Shown here piece by piece: positions 55,144-64,000 of a DNA stretch of 64,000 nt. A program made the position numbers and the translations under genes. The DNA is from Archangium primigenium (GTDB lineage: Bacteria; Myxococcota; Myxococcia; Myxococcales; Myxococcaceae). The notes under the pieces are model-generated. The model ran no database searches. It was not told where the DNA came from and saw nothing but the letters and a program-made list of their open reading frames with translations. The stretch is taken from the NCBI RefSeq assembly GCF_016904885.1, contig NZ_JADWYI010000001.1, positions 2,790,001 to 2,854,000 on the forward strand. Reading direction: 5' to 3'. Each line of letters begins with the position of its first letter. The first letter of the stretch is position 1.

Positions 55144-55998
55144 ATGGCATTCGGTCAGTCCAAGAATCGGCGTCATCAGGACGCCGCCCAGAAGAAAGAG
55201 GCGATGAAGGGCGCCGTGCGCACGCACGGGCCCGGCGTCGCGAAGGCCATTCTCCTGACCGGTCTGACATGCGCCCTGGTGTGGGGCTCCATCGAGCTGC
55301 GGCGCTGGGCGCTCACCTCGCCCTTCTTCCTGCTCAAGGAGACGTCGTTCAGCGGGCTGCAGCGCGCGGGGGCCGGTGAGCTGCTCAAGCTGTCCGGGCT
55401 CACGGTGGGACAGAACCTGTGGTCCCTGGACGTGGGGGCGCTCGAGCGCGCCATGGACACCCACCCCTGGGTGCGCCAGGTGGAGGTGCGGCGGCACTTC
55501 CCCTCCAGCGTGTCCGTGGAGGTGACGGAGCACGTGCCCGCGGCGCTCGCGGTGCTCAGCGACCTGTACCTGCTGGATGACCAGGGCGAGCCCTTCAAGC
55601 GGCTGCAGCCCGGGGACGGGTTGGACCTGGTGCTCATCACCGGCGTGGAGCGCGAGGCGTACCTGACGGACGAGACGCGCACGCGCGAGCGGCTGCGCGA
55701 GGCGCTCGCGGTGCTCGAGGCCCACGCGGCCACGCAGCCCGGCAAGCGCGACCGGCTGAGCGAGGTGCGCATCGGGGCCGGGGGCATGGTGTTGGTGCTG
55801 GCGGACGGGACGGAAGTGTTGTTGGGGCAGGGGGACACGGACGCCAAGCTGAAGAAGCTCGTGCGCGTGCGTGAGGAATTGAAGACCCGCGGCTTGTCCG
55901 CGGAGGTCATCCACCTGGAGAACCGGGCTCGGCCCGGCTGGGTGGCGGTGAAGTTGTCGAGCCCCGTCTCCGAGAGGACCGGGGCCTCGTCGCGGTAG
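55144..55998 (+). CDS. ftsQ: Cell division protein FtsQ
   Basis: The 284-residue protein has a basic cytoplasmic start, one membrane helix near residues 33-50 (AKAILLTGLTCALVWGSIEL) and a POTRA domain. That domain runs from FFLLKETSFSGLQRAGAGEL to HPWVRQVEVRRHFPSSVSVE V. The beta domain follows, with YLLDDQGEPFKRL. It recruits FtsL/FtsB to the septum. ATG at 55144 is chosen; GTG at 55081 and ATG at 55126 are in frame upstream. The gap before it contains an inverted repeat, CTACAG/CTGTAG at 55071-55090, and may hold an internal promoter. Confidence 0.88.
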   Translation: MAFGQSKNRRHQDAAQKKEAMKGAVRTHGPGVAKAILLTGLTCALVWGSIELRRWALTSPFFLLKETSFSGLQRAGAGELLKLSGLTVGQNLWSLDVGALERAMDTHPWVRQVEVRRHFPSSVSVEVTEHVPAALAVLSDLYLLDDQGEPFKRLQPGDGLDLVLITGVEREAYLTDETRTRERLREALAVLEAHAATQPGKRDRLSEVRIGAGGMVLVLADGTEVLLGQGDTDAKLKKLVRVREELKTRGLSAEVIHLENRARPGWVAVKLSSPVSERTGASSR

Positions 55999-56044
55999 AC
56001 GATCGCGCCCCTTTCACGAGAGTGGGGGGCCTGGGAGGGCAGTC

Positions 56045-57277
56045 ATGGCGAAGCAGAAGTCCGGGGAGATCATCGTCGGCCTCGATATCGGCACGACGAA
56101 GATCTGCGCCATCGTCGGTGAGCTGACCGACAATGGGATCGACATCATCGGCATCGGGACCCATCCGTCCAAGGGTCTGCGCAAGGGCGTGGTGGTCAAC
56201 ATCGAGGCGACCGTGTCCTCCATCCGCCGCGCGGTGGAGGAGGCGGAGCTCATGGCGGGCGCCGAGATCTCCCACGTGTACACGGGCATCGCCGGCGGCC
56301 ACATCAAGGGCTTCAACTCCCAGGGCATCGTCGCGGTGAAGGACAAGGAGGTGCGCGAGCCGGACATCGCGCGCGTCATCGACGCGGCCAAGGCCGTGGC
56401 GATTCCGCTCGACCGCGAGGTCATCCACGTCCTGCCCCAGGAGTTCATCATCGACGACCAGGGCGGCATCAAGGAGCCCCTGGGCATGGCGGGCGTGCGG
56501 CTGGAGGCCAAGGTGCACATCGTCACCGGCGCCGTGTCCAGCGCGCAGAACATCGTCAAGTGCGCCAACCGCACCGGGCTCAACGTGGCGGACATCGTCC
56601 TGCAGCCGCTCGCCTCCGCCGAGGCCGTGCTGGGCGAGGACGAGAAGGAGCTGGGCGTGTGCCTCGTCGACATCGGCGGGGGCACCACCGACATCGCCAT
56701 CTTCTCCGGCGGCTCCATCGTCCACACCGCCGTCATCGCCCTGGGCGGCAACAACCTGACGAGCGACATCGCCATCGGCCTGCGCACCCCGGCCCACGAG
56801 GCCGAGCGCATCAAGCAGAAGTTCGGCTGCGCCCTGTCCTCGCTCGTCAACAAGGACGAGACCATCGAGGTGCCCAGCGTGGGCGGCCGTCAGCCCCGCG
56901 TGCTCGGCCGGCAGATCCTCTGTGAGATCCTCGAGCCGCGCGTGGAGGAGATCTTCCAGCTCGTGCACCGGGAGATCCAGAAGTGCGGCTACGAGGATCT
57001 GCTCGCCTCGGGCGTGGTCATCACCGGGGGCTCCACGCTGCTCGCCGGCATGCCGGAGCTGGCCGAGGAAGTGATTGGCCTGCCCGTGCGCCGGGGCATG
57101 CCGCGTGGCATCGGTGGGCTCGTGGACGTGGTGAAGAGCCCCATGTACGCCACGGGCGTGGGCCTGGTCGTCTACGGAGCCAAGCACCTGGACCGCAAGA
57201 TGTTCCGCATCCGCGACGAGAACGTCTACAAGAAGGTCAAGGGCCGCATGCGCGAGTGGCTGGAGGAGATCTTCTAG
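56045..57277 (+). CDS. ftsA: Cell division protein FtsA
   Basis: The 410-residue protein has the actin-like FtsA fold: phosphate 1 loop EIIVGLDIGTTKICAIVGEL, the SHS2 domain (about 80-165, with EISHVYTGIAGGHIKGFNSQ G), phosphate 2 CLVDIGGGTTDIAIFSGG, and the adenosine motif VVITGGSTLLAGMPELAEEV. The C-terminal amphipathic membrane-targeting helix is RMREWLEEIF. It tethers FtsZ to the membrane. ATG with GGGAGG upstream. It is the last dcw gene here; an intrinsic terminator follows at 57308, and no ftsZ comes next. Confidence 0.97.
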   Translation: MAKQKSGEIIVGLDIGTTKICAIVGELTDNGIDIIGIGTHPSKGLRKGVVVNIEATVSSIRRAVEEAELMAGAEISHVYTGIAGGHIKGFNSQGIVAVKDKEVREPDIARVIDAAKAVAIPLDREVIHVLPQEFIIDDQGGIKEPLGMAGVRLEAKVHIVTGAVSSAQNIVKCANRTGLNVADIVLQPLASAEAVLGEDEKELGVCLVDIGGGTTDIAIFSGGSIVHTAVIALGGNNLTSDIAIGLRTPAHEAERIKQKFGCALSSLVNKDETIEVPSVGGRQPRVLGRQILCEILEPRVEEIFQLVHREIQKCGYEDLLASGVVITGGSTLLAGMPELAEEVIGLPVRRGMPRGIGGLVDVVKSPMYATGVGLVVYGAKHLDRKMFRIRDENVYKKVKGRMREWLEEIF

Positions 57278-57307
57278 TCCGCCGTCCCAGCACCCGCCGC
57301 ACCCTCC

Positions 57308-57342
57308 GGGGCCGCCCCTCCCAGCGGCCCCGTTCTTTTTTT
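57308..57342 (+). terminator. Intrinsic terminator at the end of the dcw operon
   Basis: A perfect 8-bp stem, GGGGCCGC and GCGGCCCC around an 8-base loop (57308-57331), is followed by GTTC and seven T residues (57336-57342). It lies 30 bases after the ftsA stop. It is the clearest rho-independent terminator in the window. Confidence 0.92.
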
Positions 57343-57355
57343 CCGCGGCGCGGGC

Positions 57356-60300
57356 TCAGGGCTCGTCGTGGGCGGGGGCCACGGGCTTCGGGCCCCGGCG
57401 CAGGAAGTTCTCCAGCCCGTCGATGTCCACCGGCTTGACGAAGTGCTTGTCGAAGCCCGCCTCCAGCGCGCGGCTGCGATCGCTCGCCTGGCCGTAGCCG
57501 GTGAGGGCCACGAGTGTCAGGCCCGGGCCCAGGGGCCCCGCGCGCAGGCGGCGCGCCACCTCGTAGCCGTCCATGCCCGGCAGGCCGATGTCGAGCAGGA
57601 CCACGTCCGGGCGGTGCTCCTCGGCGGCCTTGAGCGCCGCGTGGCCGTCATGGGCCTGCCAGACGGTGTGATCCCACGTCTGGAGCAGCTCGGCGAGCGT
57701 GTCGGCGGCGTCGACGTTGTCGTCCACCACGAGGATGCGCCGGGTGCTCGGCGGGGGCGCGCTCTCGGGGACGGGCGCGGGCGCGGGGGACACGGGTGAC
57801 GGGGACGCGGGGGCCGGGGACGCGGTCGGAGTGGCGGGGCCCTCGGAGAGCGGGAGCCGGACGATGAACTCGCTGCCCCGGCCGACCCCCTCGCTGCGCG
57901 CCTCGATGGTGCCGCCGTGCAGCTCCACCAGGTTCTTCACCACGGTGAGCCCGATGCCCAGGCCCCCCTGGGAGCGATCCAGGCCGCGCTCGGCCTGCTC
58001 GAAGAGGTTGAACACGCGGCCGAGCATCTCCGGGGCGATGCCGATGCCCGAGTCCTTCACCCGGATCTCCGCCACCGTGCCCGCGCGCTCGAGGCTCACC
58101 CGGAGCAGGCCCTCGGGGTCCGTGTACTTGGCCGCGTTGGTGATGAGGTTGACGATGATCTGCTCGATGCGCACGGCGTCGCCGAAGGTGTACAGGGGCT
58201 TGCGCGGCAGGGTGACGCTCACCTCGTGGCGTCGCTCGTCGAGCAGCGGCTGCACGGACTGCAGGGCGCTGTCCACCAGCGCGGGCAGGGCCACCGGGCC
58301 CTTGCGCAGCTCGATGCGCCCGCGGGTGATGCGCGACACGTCGAGCAGATCATCCACCAAGCGCGCCAGGTTCGTGGTCTGGCGCTCGATGACGTCCAGG
58401 GCGTGCTGGCTCTTCTCGTCCAGGGTGGCGTGGGTGGTGAGCAGCTTGAGCGCCGAGCGCACGGGGGCCAGGGGGTTGCGCAGCTCGTGGGCGAGCATCG
58501 CCAGGAACTCGTCCTTGCGGCGGCTGGCCTCCTGGAGCGAGGCCTCGGCGCGCTTCTGCTCGGTGAGGTCGCGCGCCTCGAGCACGGTGGCCACGCGCTG
58601 GCCTCCGCGCAGCAGGGGGCTGGACGACACGGCCACGGGCAGGGGCTCGCCGCTGACCCGCACGAAGACGTCCTCGTGGCCCGCGCCGAGCGCCGCGCGT
58701 CCGGTGAGCAGGGACTCCAGCGGGCACGGCGCCGCGTCCGTGTGCGTGGGGTGCAGGAGCGTGTGCAGCTTCTGGCCCCGGATGTCCGCGAAGGTGTGGC
58801 CCGTCATCCGCTCGGCCGCGGGGTTCATGAAGGTGCAGCGGCCCTCGGCGTCCGCCATGTACAGCGCCGAGGTGGCGTTCTCGGCGATGGTGCGGCTCAC
58901 CTGGCGCTCGTACTGCTGCAGGGCCTCCTCGGTCGCCTTGCGCGAGGTGATGTCGAAGAGGATGCCCTCGAGCGACCAGGCCTTGCCGTGCTCGTCGTAC
59001 AGGGCGCGTCCCACCTCGGACACCCAGCGGGGCAGGCCGTCCGCGTGCATGATGCGGTACTCGAGCTCGTAGGGCGTGTGCCGGTCCACCGCCCGGGCGA
59101 TGCGGGCCTCCACGTTGGCCAGGTCCTCCGGGTGGACGAGCGGCGCCCAGGTGCGGCCCTCTCCGAGGAACTCCGAGGCGGGGTAGCCGGTGAGGCTCAG
59201 CACCGGCTCGCTCATGAACGTGAAGCGCCAGGGCGCCTCGGGCTCGCACACGTAGACGGCGCCGGGCACGTTGAGCACGAACGAGCGGAAGCGCTCGCTC
59301 TGGGCCTCGGCGCGCAGCCGGGACAGCTCCAGGTGGGCGCGCACCCGGGTGAGCAGCTCCCGCGCGCCGAAGGGCTTGACGAGGTAGTCGTCCGCGCCCT
59401 GCTCCAGGCCCTCCAGGCGCGACTCCTCGCCCGCGCGGGCCGACAGCAGGATGACGGGCAGGGTGTGGGTGCGCTCGTTGGCGCGCAGCGCCTCGAGCAG
59501 GCCGAAGCCATCCAGCCCCGGCATCATCACGTCCGTGAGCACCAGATCCGGCCGCTGCTCGCGCGCCGCGGCGAGGGCCTGGAGGCCATCGGCCACCACC
59601 CGCACCTCGTGGCCCGCGGCCCGCAGCAGCCGGGCCACGTAGTCGCGCATGTCCGCGTTGTCGTCCGCCAGGAGGATGTGGCCCCGCTTGTCCTGGCGCT
59701 CCAGGGCGGGCGCGGCCTCGCGCGGCTCGAGCAACCAGCGCAGGGCCTCCTGGACATAGGGCGCCGCGACCTCCGAGAGGGCACGCGCGGGCTCGCTGGA
59801 GACGCGCAGGCGCTCGGCGGGCAGGTGCGCCACGCCCAGGGGAAGGGTCACGGTGAAGCACGTGCCCTCGCCCACGGTGCTCGCCACCGAGAGCGTGCCC
59901 GCGTGCATCTTCACCAGCTCGCGCACCAGCGCCAGGCCGATGCCGCTGCCCTCGTGGCTGCGGCTGCGCGCGCCCTCCACCCGGTAGAAGCGCTCGAAGA
60001 GGTGGGGCAGGGCCTCGGGGGGAATGCCCGTGCCGGTGTCCGCCACCGTGAGCACCGCCTGGCCGCCCTCCTCCCGCAGCGCCACGGTGATGCCGCCCTC
60101 GAAGGTGTACTTGAAGGCGTTGGACAAGAGGTTCAGGACGATCTTCTCCCACAGGTCCCGGTCCACGTGGACCGGCTCGGACAGGGGCGGGCAGTCCAGG
60201 GTGAGCGTGAGCCCGGCCTGGACGACGGCCGAGCGGAAGACGCTCGCCAGGTCCCCCGTGAGCGCCGCGAGATCCGTGGGCTGGTAGGTGGCCTGGACCC

Positions 60301-61537
60301 GGCCGGCCTCGATGCGCGAGAAGTCCAGCAGGGAGTTGACGAGCTTGAGCAGCCGCAGCGCGTTGCGGTGCAGCGTGTCGACCTGGGCGCTCTGGGCGGG
60401 CGTCAGGGGGCCGAACGCGCCCGAGCGCAGCTCCTCCGCGGGGCCGAGCATGAGCGTGAGGGGCGTGCGGAACTCGTGGCTCACGTTGCTGAAGAACGCC
60501 GTCTTGGCGCGGTCCAACTCGGCGAGGGACTCGGCGCGCTGGCGCTCCTCCTCATAGACGCGCACCTGGGCGATGGCCTCGGCGATGTGGTGCGCCACCT
60601 GGGCGATGAAGTCGCGATAGCCCGGGTCCACGGGCAGCCGGGGGCTGAGCCCGGCGACGAGAAAGCCGGTGGGCGGCCGCTCGCTCCCGCGCACGAGCGG
60701 CTGGACGAGCGCGCTCCGCGCCGGTTCGGGCCAGGGTCCTCCGGGAAGGCCCTCGCCCCGCTCGGCCTCCTCGCGCACGTCCACGTCCCGCGCGGCGCCC
60801 GGGAGCATCAGGGGCCAGGGCGCGGTGGGATCGTTCACCGGCAGGCTCCGGGGCGCGAGCCGCGCGGGAATGCTGCCCGACCGCCCCCGCAGCGTGGCCG
60901 TCTGGCCGTCCGGCTCGAGCACATAGAGCAGGCAGAAGGGCACGTCCTGGGACGAGGCGTCGAGCACCGACGCGGCCACCGCGTAGGTCTCCTCGGCCGT
61001 CTTCTCCTCCGCGGTGCGCAGCGTCAGCTCGCGCAGCACTCGCAGGCGCCGCTCGCCCACCACCTTCTGCGTCGTCTCGCTCACCGCCGTGAAGACGCCC
61101 CCCACCGCGCCCGACTCCACCCGGATGGGGCTATAGGAGAAGGTGAAGTAGACCTCCTCGCGAAAGCCGTGCCGCTCGAGGATGAGCTGCTGGTCCGCCG
61201 ACCACGTCGCCTCGCCCCGGGTGAGGACGCCGCGCAGCATGGGCTCGATGACGGCGCGCGTGTCTGGATCTCCCCACACCGCGCGTGACAGGCCGGGCGC
61301 TCCCAACGCGCCGGGGTGCTTGCGCCCGAGAATGGAGATATACGCGTCGTTGTAGATCGCGATGAGCTCCTCGCCCCACCGCACGATCATGGGGAAGCGC
61401 GAGTCCAGGCAGATGCTCACCGCCGTCTTCAGGCTCTGGGGCCAGCGCTCGGGAGGCCCGAGCGGCGTCCGGGTCCAATCGAAAGCGCGGATGCGCGCCG
61501 CCATCTCCCCGCCGCCGCCAGTCAGTCCCTCATCCAC
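57356..61537 (-). CDS. Hybrid sensor kinase: PAS-GAF-HisKA-HATPase-REC-PAS-PAS-HisKA-HATPase-REC
   Basis: The 1393-residue protein is cytoplasmic by sequence, with no membrane span. Order: PAS-like domain (about 15-155), GAF (165-325), first HisKA with His354 (SHEFRTPL), first HATPase (about 455-567), first receiver with Asp669 and Lys721, two PAS domains (about 745-870 and 880-995), second HisKA with His1017 (AHELRNPL), second HATPase (1115-1230), an Ala/Pro/Ser linker, and a second receiver with Asp1316 and Lys1368. Two complete kinase cores in one chain suggest an internal phosphorelay. GTG at 61537 is chosen because GGEMAARIRAFDW is typical of this family; ATG at 61504 is possible. Confidence 0.93.
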   Translation of the reverse strand: MDEGLTGGGGEMAARIRAFDWTRTPLGPPERWPQSLKTAVSICLDSRFPMIVRWGEELIAIYNDAYISILGRKHPGALGAPGLSRAVWGDPDTRAVIEPMLRGVLTRGEATWSADQQLILERHGFREEVYFTFSYSPIRVESGAVGGVFTAVSETTQKVVGERRLRVLRELTLRTAEEKTAEETYAVAASVLDASSQDVPFCLLYVLEPDGQTATLRGRSGSIPARLAPRSLPVNDPTAPWPLMLPGAARDVDVREEAERGEGLPGGPWPEPARSALVQPLVRGSERPPTGFLVAGLSPRLPVDPGYRDFIAQVAHHIAEAIAQVRVYEEERQRAESLAELDRAKTAFFSNVSHEFRTPLTLMLGPAEELRSGAFGPLTPAQSAQVDTLHRNALRLLKLVNSLLDFSRIEAGRVQATYQPTDLAALTGDLASVFRSAVVQAGLTLTLDCPPLSEPVHVDRDLWEKIVLNLLSNAFKYTFEGGITVALREEGGQAVLTVADTGTGIPPEALPHLFERFYRVEGARSRSHEGSGIGLALVRELVKMHAGTLSVASTVGEGTCFTVTLPLGVAHLPAERLRVSSEPARALSEVAAPYVQEALRWLLEPREAAPALERQDKRGHILLADDNADMRDYVARLLRAAGHEVRVVADGLQALAAAREQRPDLVLTDVMMPGLDGFGLLEALRANERTHTLPVILLSARAGEESRLEGLEQGADDYLVKPFGARELLTRVRAHLELSRLRAEAQSERFRSFVLNVPGAVYVCEPEAPWRFTFMSEPVLSLTGYPASEFLGEGRTWAPLVHPEDLANVEARIARAVDRHTPYELEYRIMHADGLPRWVSEVGRALYDEHGKAWSLEGILFDITSRKATEEALQQYERQVSRTIAENATSALYMADAEGRCTFMNPAAERMTGHTFADIRGQKLHTLLHPTHTDAAPCPLESLLTGRAALGAGHEDVFVRVSGEPLPVAVSSSPLLRGGQRVATVLEARDLTEQKRAEASLQEASRRKDEFLAMLAHELRNPLAPVRSALKLLTTHATLDEKSQHALDVIERQTTNLARLVDDLLDVSRITRGRIELRKGPVALPALVDSALQSVQPLLDERRHEVSVTLPRKPLYTFGDAVRIEQIIVNLITNAAKYTDPEGLLRVSLERAGTVAEIRVKDSGIGIAPEMLGRVFNLFEQAERGLDRSQGGLGIGLTVVKNLVELHGGTIEARSEGVGRGSEFIVRLPLSEGPATPTASPAPASPSPVSPAPAPVPESAPPPSTRRILVVDDNVDAADTLAELLQTWDHTVWQAHDGHAALKAAEEHRPDVVLLDIGLPGMDGYEVARRLRAGPLGPGLTLVALTGYGQASDRSRALEAGFDKHFVKPVDIDGLENFLRRGPKPVAPAHDEP

Positions 61538-61983
61538 GCGCGCACCTCATGGGCGATTGCCTCGCGCAACCATACGTCAGGGGACGCGCCCGAGGCGGGG
61601 AAGACCGAGCGGCTCGCCGCCCCGAGCAGCTCCCGCGTTCGTGGCGAGAACGGCTGTGGCGAATCTCCTCAGTCCCCAAATGCCCCGGTCGTCTCCACGG
61701 CTCCTCTGTCCGAGCCCCCCCTGAGGGGAGGCGGTCCGCCGCTCGCCCGCGGTGGCGCGGAACGCCCCAGCCGCGTGCCTCGCCCGCGCGTGCCCTCACG
61801 AGGGCGCGCCGTGGCACATCCCTCGCACTGCTTGGCCCCGACAGGGGCTGATTCCCGCCTCCGTGCCACGTGCCGACTCAGCATCCGAGCGGTCGCGACA
61901 TCCGTCCTTCAAGTTGCGGGCCCCCCGGACCGCATGCATTCTCGCTGACAATTTTTATCCCCATGAGAATTACGGCTCATTCC
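61538..61983. other. Intergenic region between the hybrid kinase and the surface protein
   Basis: About 445 bases separate the two divergent genes. Short open frames here are Arg/Pro-rich and show no motif, so I see no gene. Both promoters should lie here. The most A/T-rich part is 61943-61975, just before the surface protein; CTGACA at 61945 is the best -35-like element, with no convincing -10 partner. Confidence 0.4.
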
Positions 61984-64000
61984 ATGAATACCCGTCTGCC
62001 TTTCAATTGGACGACCCAGCTTCGTTGGATCTCATCGGTGGCCTGGTTGGCCGTGGGCGTGGCCTGCGGCACTGAAACCGCCCCGGTCTCGAGCCCGAAG
62101 GCTCCCGCGGCGACGGCGAGCGTGCGGCAGGCGAGCGCGGGCAGCCATGGCAACTTCACGGTGACGGCCGCCAACACGGTGCTCAACCGCTACACGGCGC
62201 TCACCGCGGACGCGGCCGTGGGGGCCACGAGCCTCCAGGTGGCCAGCGCCGCGGACCTCAACAGCCCCATCGGAGCCATCGGCAACCTGGTCCCGGGTGA
62301 TCTGCTGATGATCATCCAGATGCAGGGCGCCACCATCAACACGGCGGACACGGCGGCCTACGGCACGGTGACGGCGCTCAACGGCGCGGGCCACCACGAG
62401 CTCGTCACGGTGGAGTCCGTCACGGGCAACACCGTGCGGCTGCGCACCGACGGCGAGTGCACCACGGGCCTGCGCTACCCGTACACGGCCTCGGGGCACG
62501 CCCAGGTCATCCGGGTGCCGCAGTTCAGCGCCCTCACCGTCAACGCGGGCGCGAGCGTGGTGTCCACGCCGTGGAATGGCACGATCGGCGGCGTGGTCGC
62601 GCTCCAGGTCGCGGGCGCGGTCACCCTCAACGGCGCGCTGGACGTGAGCGGCGCGGGCTTCCGGGGCGGCGCGCTGGACAACTTCGCCGGCATGAACTCG
62701 ACCATCTACCGCTCCGCGAGCAACACGGCGGGCGCGGAGAAGGGCGAGGGCATCGCCGGGTTCCAGACGGAGTACGACGCGCTGGGCGGCCGCTATGGCC
62801 GGGGCGCGGCGGCCAACGGCGGCGGTGGCGGCAACTCCCACAACACGGGCGGCGGCGGCGGCGCCAACGGCAACAACGGCAACACCTGGACGGGCCAGGG
62901 CGTGATGAGTGGCTCGACGACGGGCGCCACGGCCTGGCGGTTGGATCCGGGCTACGCCGCCAACGGCAACGCCCTGACGACCTCCTCGGGCGGCGGACGC
63001 GCGGGCTACGCCTACTCCGCCAACGACCGGGACGCGCTCAACGAGGGCCCCGGCAACACCAACTGGGGGGGAGACAACCGCTCCGCGCACGGAGGCCTCG
63101 GCGGCCGGCCGCTGCCCAACGACCCCGCGGTGCGGGTGTTCCTCGGCGGTGGCGGTGGCGCGGGTGATGCGAACGACAACGCGGGTGGCGCGGGCGGTCG
63201 GGGTGGCGGTCTGGTGTGGCTCGCCGCCCTGCAGGTGACGGGCTCGGGCTCCATCGTCGCCAACGGCCAGGACGGTGCGAGCACCACGGGCAGCCACAAT
63301 GACGCGCCCGGCGGTGGCGGCGCCGGTGGCTCGGTGGTGGTGGCGGTCGACTCGCTGGAGGGCATCGTCATCTCGGCCAATGGCGGACGCGGTGGCACCC
63401 AGCTCATCACCACCCCCGAGGCCGAGGGCCCCGGTGGCGGCGGTGGTGGTGGCTATATCGCCACGTCCGGCGGCGTGGTGACGCGCTCGGTGGTTGGCGG
63501 CACGGCGGGCATCACGCGCTCCAGCTCGCTGACCGAGTTCCCCGTCAACGGCGCGACCAACGGCGCCTCGGGTGGGCTGGAGGGCGTGACCTCCATCCCC
63601 ATGTGCTACCCGTCGGACCTGTCCATCACGGTGACGGACGGCGTGACGAGCGCGGTGCCGGGCACCCAGGTGACCTACACCCTCACCGTCACCAACCAGG
63701 GACCCCTGGGCCAGGGCGGTATCTCCGTGACGGACACGTTCCCCGCGATCCTCACGGGCGTGACGTGGACGTGCGCACCGGCGGCCGCGTGCTCGGCGAC
63801 GAGCGGCACGGGCAACATCAATGGCCTGACCCTGGGGCTCGCCAATGGGGGCGTGGCCACCCTCACCGCGCGGGGTACCATCAACCCCGCGGCCACGGGC
63901 ACGCTGGTGAACACGGCCTCCGTGTCCCCGGGCCCGGGCTTCTCGGACTCGAACTTCGCCAACAACTCGGCCACGGACACCGACACGCTCACCCCGAGCG
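61984..64000 (+). CDS. Large glycine-rich secreted surface protein with DUF11 repeat (3' end cut off)
   Basis: About 672 residues are visible before the window ends. The N-terminus is a signal peptide (MNTRLPFNW, hydrophobic WISSVAWLAVGVA) followed by Cys29-Gly, so it may be lipid-anchored. Then comes a beta-helix-like region with long glycine-rich stretches (blocks of G-G-G-G-G and A-N-G-N-N-G, from about residue 260 to 520). From about residue 545, LSITVTDGVTSAVPGTQVTY TLTVTNQGP begins a DUF11-type (conserved repeat) domain, normally present in many copies. Similar proteins in myxobacteria are linked to surface adhesion or gliding. ATG at 61963 would add seven residues; neither start has a good ribosome-binding site. 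Confidence 0.75.
   Translation, partial: MNTRLPFNWTTQLRWISSVAWLAVGVACGTETAPVSSPKAPAATASVRQASAGSHGNFTVTAANTVLNRYTALTADAAVGATSLQVASAADLNSPIGAIGNLVPGDLLMIIQMQGATINTADTAAYGTVTALNGAGHHELVTVESVTGNTVRLRTDGECTTGLRYPYTASGHAQVIRVPQFSALTVNAGASVVSTPWNGTIGGVVALQVAGAVTLNGALDVSGAGFRGGALDNFAGMNSTIYRSASNTAGAEKGEGIAGFQTEYDALGGRYGRGAAANGGGGGNSHNTGGGGGANGNNGNTWTGQGVMSGSTTGATAWRLDPGYAANGNALTTSSGGGRAGYAYSANDRDALNEGPGNTNWGGDNRSAHGGLGGRPLPNDPAVRVFLGGGGGAGDANDNAGGAGGRGGGLVWLAALQVTGSGSIVANGQDGASTTGSHNDAPGGGGAGGSVVVAVDSLEGIVISANGGRGGTQLITTPEAEGPGGGGGGGYIATSGGVVTRSVVGGTAGITRSSSLTEFPVNGATNGASGGLEGVTSIPMCYPSDLSITVTDGVTSAVPGTQVTYTLTVTNQGPLGQGGISVTDTFPAILTGVTWTCAPAAACSATSGTGNINGLTLGLANGGVATLTARGTINPAATGTLVNTASVSPGPGFSDSNFANNSATDTDTLTPS

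Noticed and set aside
57917-61288. A 1123-codon plus-strand frame opposite the hybrid kinase
   Set aside because: Low-complexity His/Gly/Gln/Arg composition and no start signal; the minus-strand kinase is complete.

Overview
This is very GC-rich, gene-dense DNA from a predatory or gliding delta-group bacterium, almost certainly a myxobacterium of the Cystobacterineae type (Archangium/Cystobacter/Myxococcus relatives). The clearest taxonomic marker is the carD-carG pair: an HMGA-like CarD with four AT-hooks, followed by the archaemetzincin-like CarG with a degenerate zinc-protease motif. Many lipoproteins, stand-alone receivers, PilZ proteins and GTG/TTG starts fit the same group. I saw no tRNA or rRNA gene, CRISPR array, insertion sequence or phage gene.

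Layout. 1-7.3 kb holds mixed housekeeping and accessory genes: a truncated lipoprotein, a FliB-like lysine N-methylase beside a subtilase lipoprotein, a small pyrophosphatase, a DUF885 protein, a CheY-like receiver and a PilZ protein. 7.5-16.2 kb is a tightly overlapping type III secretion operon in flagellar gene order: needle-like, inner rod, SctJ, FliG-like, SctQ, FliO-like, SctR, S, T, U, V. It has no ATPase, stator, SctD or secretin in this window. 16.2-24.1 kb, mostly on the minus strand, carries an HU/IHF-like protein, a BrkB/YihY membrane protein, RNase E/G with a large insertion in its S1 domain, DUF3052, acylphosphatase and NAD-dependent DNA ligase. 24.2-32.6 kb carries rho, a Cys-rich lipoprotein, an AI-2E-family permease, a class-I amidotransferase divergent from a glutamine-synthetase-like gene plus iron alcohol dehydrogenase (a possible gamma-glutamylation module), and an XRE regulator coupled to a receiver. 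32.6-39.3 kb, minus strand, carries two lipoproteins, carD-carG followed by two GT-C-related genes, and a tandem PilZ protein.

39.4-57.3 kb is a complete-looking division and cell wall (dcw) operon: mraZ, a STAS gene, rsmH, ftsL, ftsI, murE, murF, mraY, murD, ftsW, murG, murC, murB, ddl, ftsQ, ftsA. It starts with a near-consensus sigma-70 promoter and three 10-bp-spaced AGTGG repeats (a candidate MraZ operator). It ends at a strong intrinsic terminator, with no ftsZ after ftsA. From 57.3 kb to the end lie a 1393-residue hybrid kinase with two kinase cores and two receivers, and the first two kilobases of a large glycine-rich surface protein.

The most interesting parts are the flagellum-like type III operon, the regulatory start of the dcw operon with its STAS insertion, the RNase E/G insertion, and the glutamine-synthetase/alcohol-dehydrogenase/amidotransferase group. 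All functions are read from sequence motifs and gene order; no database search was run.
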